Shown here piece after piece: positions 60,743 to 64,000 of a stretch of 64,000 bases of DNA. Location of the stretch: assembly GCA_964654415.1 (NCBI GenBank), contig CAZZIP010000011.1, positions 1 to 64,000 of the forward strand, read 5' to 3'. Below the pieces are notes generated by a model. The model was given only the letters and a program-made list of their open reading frames with translations, made no database searches and had not been told where the DNA came from. The stretch's first letter is position 1; the number at the start of each line of letters is the position of its first letter. Both the position numbers and the translations under genes were made by a program. The DNA comes from Methylohalobius sp964654415 (GTDB taxonomy: Bacteria > Pseudomonadota > Gammaproteobacteria > Methylococcales > Methylothermaceae).

Positions 60743-61243
60743 ATGCCCAGAAATTGGCGAATGTGGCGAGCGAAGTGGGTCTTGATGGGCATCCTGGCGG
60801 GTGCCGCGCTCAGCGCCTGGTCAGAGGACATCATCGGCTATGCTATCGTCCAGGACGACGCAAGCCTTCGGATCCAAGGGCATATTATCCGCCTGTTCGG
60901 CATCTATGTTCCCCCTACCGACCATAGCTGCCTGTTTTCCTTTCGGCCTACTCGCTGCGCTTCCCGGGCCGCCCTAGCCCTCGAAGTCAAAATTCAAGGC
61001 TTTGTCCGGTGTCAGGCAATGAGCATAAACGAGGACGGTAGCTTAAACGCCATCTGCTGGGTGAATTACAGCCCGTTTCGCGAGGGGGAAGACTTGGCAG
61101 CCTACCTGTTAAACCAGGGTTGGGCGGTGGCCCTTCCCGACGCTCCTTTCGAATATCACGTATTGGAGGAGATCGCGCGTCACCGCAGCTTGGGAATCTG
61201 GGGCTTTCCGGCAGACCGCATCGGACCTCCCGGCAATCGCTAA
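60743..61243 (+). CDS. SNase-like (thermonuclease-fold) exported protein, probably non-catalytic
   Basis: The protein has 166 residues from the ATG at 60743, with a TTGGAGAT site. A signal peptide (ending LSAWSED) is followed by a staphylococcal-nuclease-type OB-fold: LRIQGHIIRLFGIYVPP, SRAALALEVKI, and LAAYLLNQGWAVAL. The usual RLxGIDAPE site is changed to RLFGIYVPP, so the calcium-binding Asp and catalytic Glu are missing. It is therefore likely inactive as a nuclease and may bind polymers. It precedes the glycosyltransferase fusion by 8 bp. Confidence 0.7.
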   Translation: MPRNWRMWRAKWVLMGILAGAALSAWSEDIIGYAIVQDDASLRIQGHIIRLFGIYVPPTDHSCLFSFRPTRCASRAALALEVKIQGFVRCQAMSINEDGSLNAICWVNYSPFREGEDLAAYLLNQGWAVALPDAPFEYHVLEEIARHRSLGIWGFPADRIGPPGNR

Positions 61244-61251
61244 GGGGTATA

Positions 61252-62964
61252 ATGATCGGTAAAATATTCAAAGGGAAACGAACGATGCTTTCGCAGCAGC
61301 GGCTCAGAGAGATCGCCTGGGAGATCGGCCAGCGCTATCCAGCCCGGCATTCGGTAGATTACATCGTCTTGTCTATGGTCAATCCCCACCTGGGGCAGGT
61401 GCACTGGTATGTCAGGGAAGCATCGCTCCAAGCGATCAGAGCGGATGGCCGCTTCGCCCATGCCCCCCTGGTAGTTCGCGTCTATGACGTCACGGATGTT
61501 CTGTTTGACGGGACGAACGCGCACGGCTTCTTCGACCTCGAAGTGGGAAGCTCCGCCGGCAATTATTATTTCAATGTCTCCCAATTAAGCCGGAATTACC
61601 TTGCTGAACTCGGCATTCGCTCAGGCGACGGGAGCAGCTTTGCGGCCCTTGCCCGTTCCAAGCCAGTATTCTTCGATCGTGACCGGCCAGCCGGTAATTA
61701 TCAAACCACTGGGCTTTTCATAAGCAGCGCCTTGCAGAGAACATTCCCGGTGGAAAATATCTTCGATGCCCCGATCTACGAAAAAATGCACCAGGCGCTG
61801 GCTGAGATCAGAAGACCGGAAGCACTCGCCGTCGCCTTGGTATTCGCCGATGTTGGTCCGGCGACGGACAATCCTTTGAAGTCCCATATTCGGGATTTCG
61901 CTCAGGAGATCGGCAAGTTCGGCGGACACGCCCGGGTGTTTCCCCTACCGCTGGACGAGGCCGATCGAGTTTCGAGCAAATTCCTGTTGGACAAAATGGC
62001 CCCGCTTGCCGAAAGGCTGGCTTTGGACTTAGCTACCGCGCATCGCCAAAACCCTTTCTCCTTGATCCACTGCCACGACTGGTATTCTGCCGCTTGTGCG
62101 CTTACAGCCGCAGAGCGATTAGACCTGCCGCTGATCCTCTCCCTCCACTCCACAGAGTACGAACGAGCGCACGGATACGAAACCGATCACCTCTCTGAAG
62201 CCATTTGCGAGTGGGAAGGGAAGGTGATCCAGGCAGCCTGCCTGATCATCACCCCGCATTCGTCCACCCGCCAGCAGGTAATCAGTCTGTACGGGGCGCC
62301 CCCGGATAAGGTCACGATCATCCAGGACGTGCTGCTGGAAAAAACAGCTGGGGTCTCTATCAGCCCTGGCCAAATCAAATCCGGTTTTGGCCTGAATCCG
62401 GAGGCACCGACAGGACTGTTCGCGGGCGAGGTCTCCCATGCGGCCGGCGCCGATCTCCTGCTAGAGGCATTGGTGTACGTGTGCCACAGACACTCAAGCG
62501 TCCAATTTCTATTCGCCGGAGACGGTCCCCTCAAAGGGGAGCTGGAAGCCCGCGCTTGGCACAGCGGAATCGGTCATCGCTTGAGATTCTTGGGCGATGT
62601 CTCCAGCCAAACCTTTGCCTCCATTCTGACAGCGGTCGACTTCGTGGTGATCCCGGCACGCACTTGGCAGGACGAAGGCCTGGCGCAAATGGCGATCGAC
62701 GCCGGCAAACCGGTGCTCACTACGCATCAAGCCGGTATCCGCTGTGTCGTTCACGGACAGAACGGCTTGATCACTTATGACAACCCGGGCTCTATCATTT
62801 GGGGAATCCAGGAATTGCTTGCTAACCCACTGCAAGCCAAGATGAAGCGCTTGGCAGCGAGGAAAAGGGCGGACGAGAAAATCTCCTTGGACAACGTGGT
62901 GGCCCAGCATTGCATCTATTACGCAATCGCTTTCAAGAATCGCGTGGGGAATCTCCATGGCTAA
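61252..62964 (+). CDS. DUF4912 domain fused to a glycosyltransferase (GT4/GT5 type)
   Basis: The protein has 570 residues from the ATG at 61252, with AAGGGG upstream. The N-terminal DUF4912 module spans about 12-160 (QVHWYVREASL, VVRVYDVTDVLFDG, DLEVGSSAGNYYFN). A two-domain glycosyltransferase follows, with HCHDWYSAACALTAA, LHSTEYERAHGY, and the donor-binding FAGDGPLKGELEARA. Together with the downstream GH57 branching enzyme it probably builds glycogen or another alpha-glucan. The fusion may tether the transferase to polymer. Its stop lies inside the start of the next gene (ATGGCTAA). Confidence 0.8.
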   Translation: MIGKIFKGKRTMLSQQRLREIAWEIGQRYPARHSVDYIVLSMVNPHLGQVHWYVREASLQAIRADGRFAHAPLVVRVYDVTDVLFDGTNAHGFFDLEVGSSAGNYYFNVSQLSRNYLAELGIRSGDGSSFAALARSKPVFFDRDRPAGNYQTTGLFISSALQRTFPVENIFDAPIYEKMHQALAEIRRPEALAVALVFADVGPATDNPLKSHIRDFAQEIGKFGGHARVFPLPLDEADRVSSKFLLDKMAPLAERLALDLATAHRQNPFSLIHCHDWYSAACALTAAERLDLPLILSLHSTEYERAHGYETDHLSEAICEWEGKVIQAACLIITPHSSTRQQVISLYGAPPDKVTIIQDVLLEKTAGVSISPGQIKSGFGLNPEAPTGLFAGEVSHAAGADLLLEALVYVCHRHSSVQFLFAGDGPLKGELEARAWHSGIGHRLRFLGDVSSQTFASILTAVDFVVIPARTWQDEGLAQMAIDAGKPVLTTHQAGIRCVVHGQNGLITYDNPGSIIWGIQELLANPLQAKMKRLAARKRADEKISLDNVVAQHCIYYAIAFKNRVGNLHG

Positions 62965-64000
62965 AGGGTATCTGGCTTTCGTCCTTCATGCCCATCTGCC
63001 GTACGTGCGTCATCCGGAATACGATGCGTTCCTGGAAGAGCGTTGGCTGTTTGAGGCGATCACCGAGACTTATATCCCGCTGATCAAAATCTTCGACCGT
63101 CTGGTTAAAGAGCAGGTACCTGGCAAACTGACTCTGTCGATCTCTCCCAGCCTACTCGCCATGCTGGAAGACGAGCTCTTGATGGAGCGTTACGCAACCC
63201 ACCTTGGTAAGCTGATCGAGCTGAGCGAGAAAGAGTTGGTGCGCACTCAAAACGAGCCGCATTTCCACTACCTGGCGGGAGTTTACCGCGGCTTATTCCA
63301 AGAAACCCAAGCGATCTTTGAGCGCTGTGGCGGTAAGCTGGCCTCTGTTTTCAAAAGCCTGCACCAGCAAGGCGCTGTCGAACTGATCACCACCTGCGCG
63401 ACCCACGGTCTTTTACCCTTGCTTGCTGCTCAGCCTAAAGCCGTCGTGGCCCAGATAAAAACCGGCCTGGATTACTTCGAGAGCGTGTTCGGCTTTCGCC
63501 CCCGCGGCATGTGGCTTCCCGAATGCGGTTATTATCCAGGTCTGGATGAGCTTTTGAGCCACGAGGGGGTGCGCTTTTTCGTCCTGGAATCCCACGGGCT
63601 GGAGCACGCCAGCACCACTCCCTTTTACGGCGTCTACGCCCCGCTTTATACCCCTTCTGGAGTGGCCGCCTTCGGTCGCGATCAAGGCAGTGCTAAGCAA
63701 GTTTGGTCGGCGCGCGAGGGCTTTCCCGGCCATCCCGACTACCGCGAGTTTTACCGCGACATCGGCCACGACCTCGATTTCGACTACATCCACCCCTATA
63801 TTGCAGATGGGGTACGAGTGGATACCGGAATCAAGTATTATCGGATCACCGGTCCGACTGCCTGGAAGGAGCCCTATCATCCCGAGGTAGCCAAAGAACG
63901 GGCGGCTCAGCACGCCGGCGAGTTTCTCCATCAGCGGATTTCCCACCTTGAGTACCTGGCCTCGACGATGGAGGTAGCTCCGATCGTGGTTGCTCCGTTC
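62957..64000 (+). CDS. GH57 1,4-alpha-glucan branching enzyme, partial (window edge)
   Basis: The gene starts at the ATG at 62957, overlapping the glycosyltransferase stop by 8 nt, and runs open to the window end (348 codons seen; full members are about 520-560 residues). GH57 motif 1 HAHLPYVR is at 11-18, and the catalytic Glu189 lies in MWLPECGYYPG. HPYIADGVRVDTGIKYYRI and WKEPYHP are in the region typical of the branching-enzyme subgroup. The enzyme forms alpha-1,6 branches in glycogen. The acid Asp lies beyond the edge and cannot be checked. Confidence 0.85.
   Translation, partial: MAKGYLAFVLHAHLPYVRHPEYDAFLEERWLFEAITETYIPLIKIFDRLVKEQVPGKLTLSISPSLLAMLEDELLMERYATHLGKLIELSEKELVRTQNEPHFHYLAGVYRGLFQETQAIFERCGGKLASVFKSLHQQGAVELITTCATHGLLPLLAAQPKAVVAQIKTGLDYFESVFGFRPRGMWLPECGYYPGLDELLSHEGVRFFVLESHGLEHASTTPFYGVYAPLYTPSGVAAFGRDQGSAKQVWSAREGFPGHPDYREFYRDIGHDLDFDYIHPYIADGVRVDTGIKYYRITGPTAWKEPYHPEVAKERAAQHAGEFLHQRISHLEYLASTMEVAPIVVAPF

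Noticed and set aside
1..64000. CRISPR array, tRNA or rRNA genes
   Set aside because: I saw no regularly spaced repeats with unique spacers and no tRNA- or rRNA-like sequence while reading both strands; a dedicated scan could still find a tRNA I missed.

Overview
This window looks like chromosomal DNA of a Gram-negative, aerobic proteobacterium, most likely gamma- or betaproteobacterial. The gene content supports this: a fadE/fadI/fadJ-type beta-oxidation set, an aa3-type cytochrome oxidase with a subunit I+III fusion, OlsB/OlsA ornithine-lipid synthesis, OpgD, outer-membrane barrel proteins, TolC/CusBA efflux, Ppk1 and UvrB. The genus cannot be read from the sequence. No rRNA, tRNA, CRISPR array or intact transposase was seen.

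Layout. 1-1020: a short ORF remnant and a secreted hypothetical protein. 1082-6833 (minus): fadE-fadI-fadJ operon. 6909-9991: a small membrane protein, a membrane spermidine-synthase-like protein and a c-type cytochrome lipoprotein. 9998-14854: coxB, the fused coxA/coxC and a small membrane protein, bracketed by two cytochrome c genes whose haem domains are near-paralogues. 14861-20131: exported-looking Pcm, olsB-olsA, a nuclease-fold hypothetical protein, and ppk1. 20132-35725: an accessory region full of repeats and gene remnants. It holds an attC-like site; a compact operon of an S8 peptidase, two tiny proteins and a DUF6151/GFA-like protein; a CopB-like copper ATPase; decayed small stress genes; a trehalose operon (DUF5752-treT-treZ-treY); a P-type ATPase stump; two unknown membrane/secreted proteins; and a broken second copy of the S8 peptidase. 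35726-43770: apbE, opgD, a five-gene secretion/outer-membrane operon (two secreted proteins, a TlpA-like protein, a DUF4266 lipoprotein, a DUF3570 double-barrel protein), a trypsin-like protease and a tiny basic protein. 43760-49741: GAF protein, aminotransferase, uvrB, a frameshifted ComEA-like gene, cysC, galU. 49990-59631: small lipoprotein, transposase remnant, Cys-rich exported protein, and cusC-cusB-cusA followed directly by a P2-type cation ATPase. 59698-64000: small lipoprotein, AhpD/CMD-like protein, SNase-like protein, a DUF4912-glycosyltransferase fusion, and the start of a GH57 branching enzyme cut by the window edge.

How it fits together. The respiratory block feeds electrons through c-type cytochromes to an oxidase carrying its own haem c on subunit II. 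Metal resistance appears twice: the CopB-like ATPase in the accessory region and the Cus-type efflux operon. Storage and osmoprotection are represented by polyphosphate, two trehalose routes and glycogen-type genes, with GalU making UDP-glucose. The least ordinary unit is the S8 peptidase/small-protein operon at 20.6-22.5 kb. Its organisation resembles a peptide-maturation or self-targeting cassette, and part of it has been duplicated and inactivated 13 kb away.
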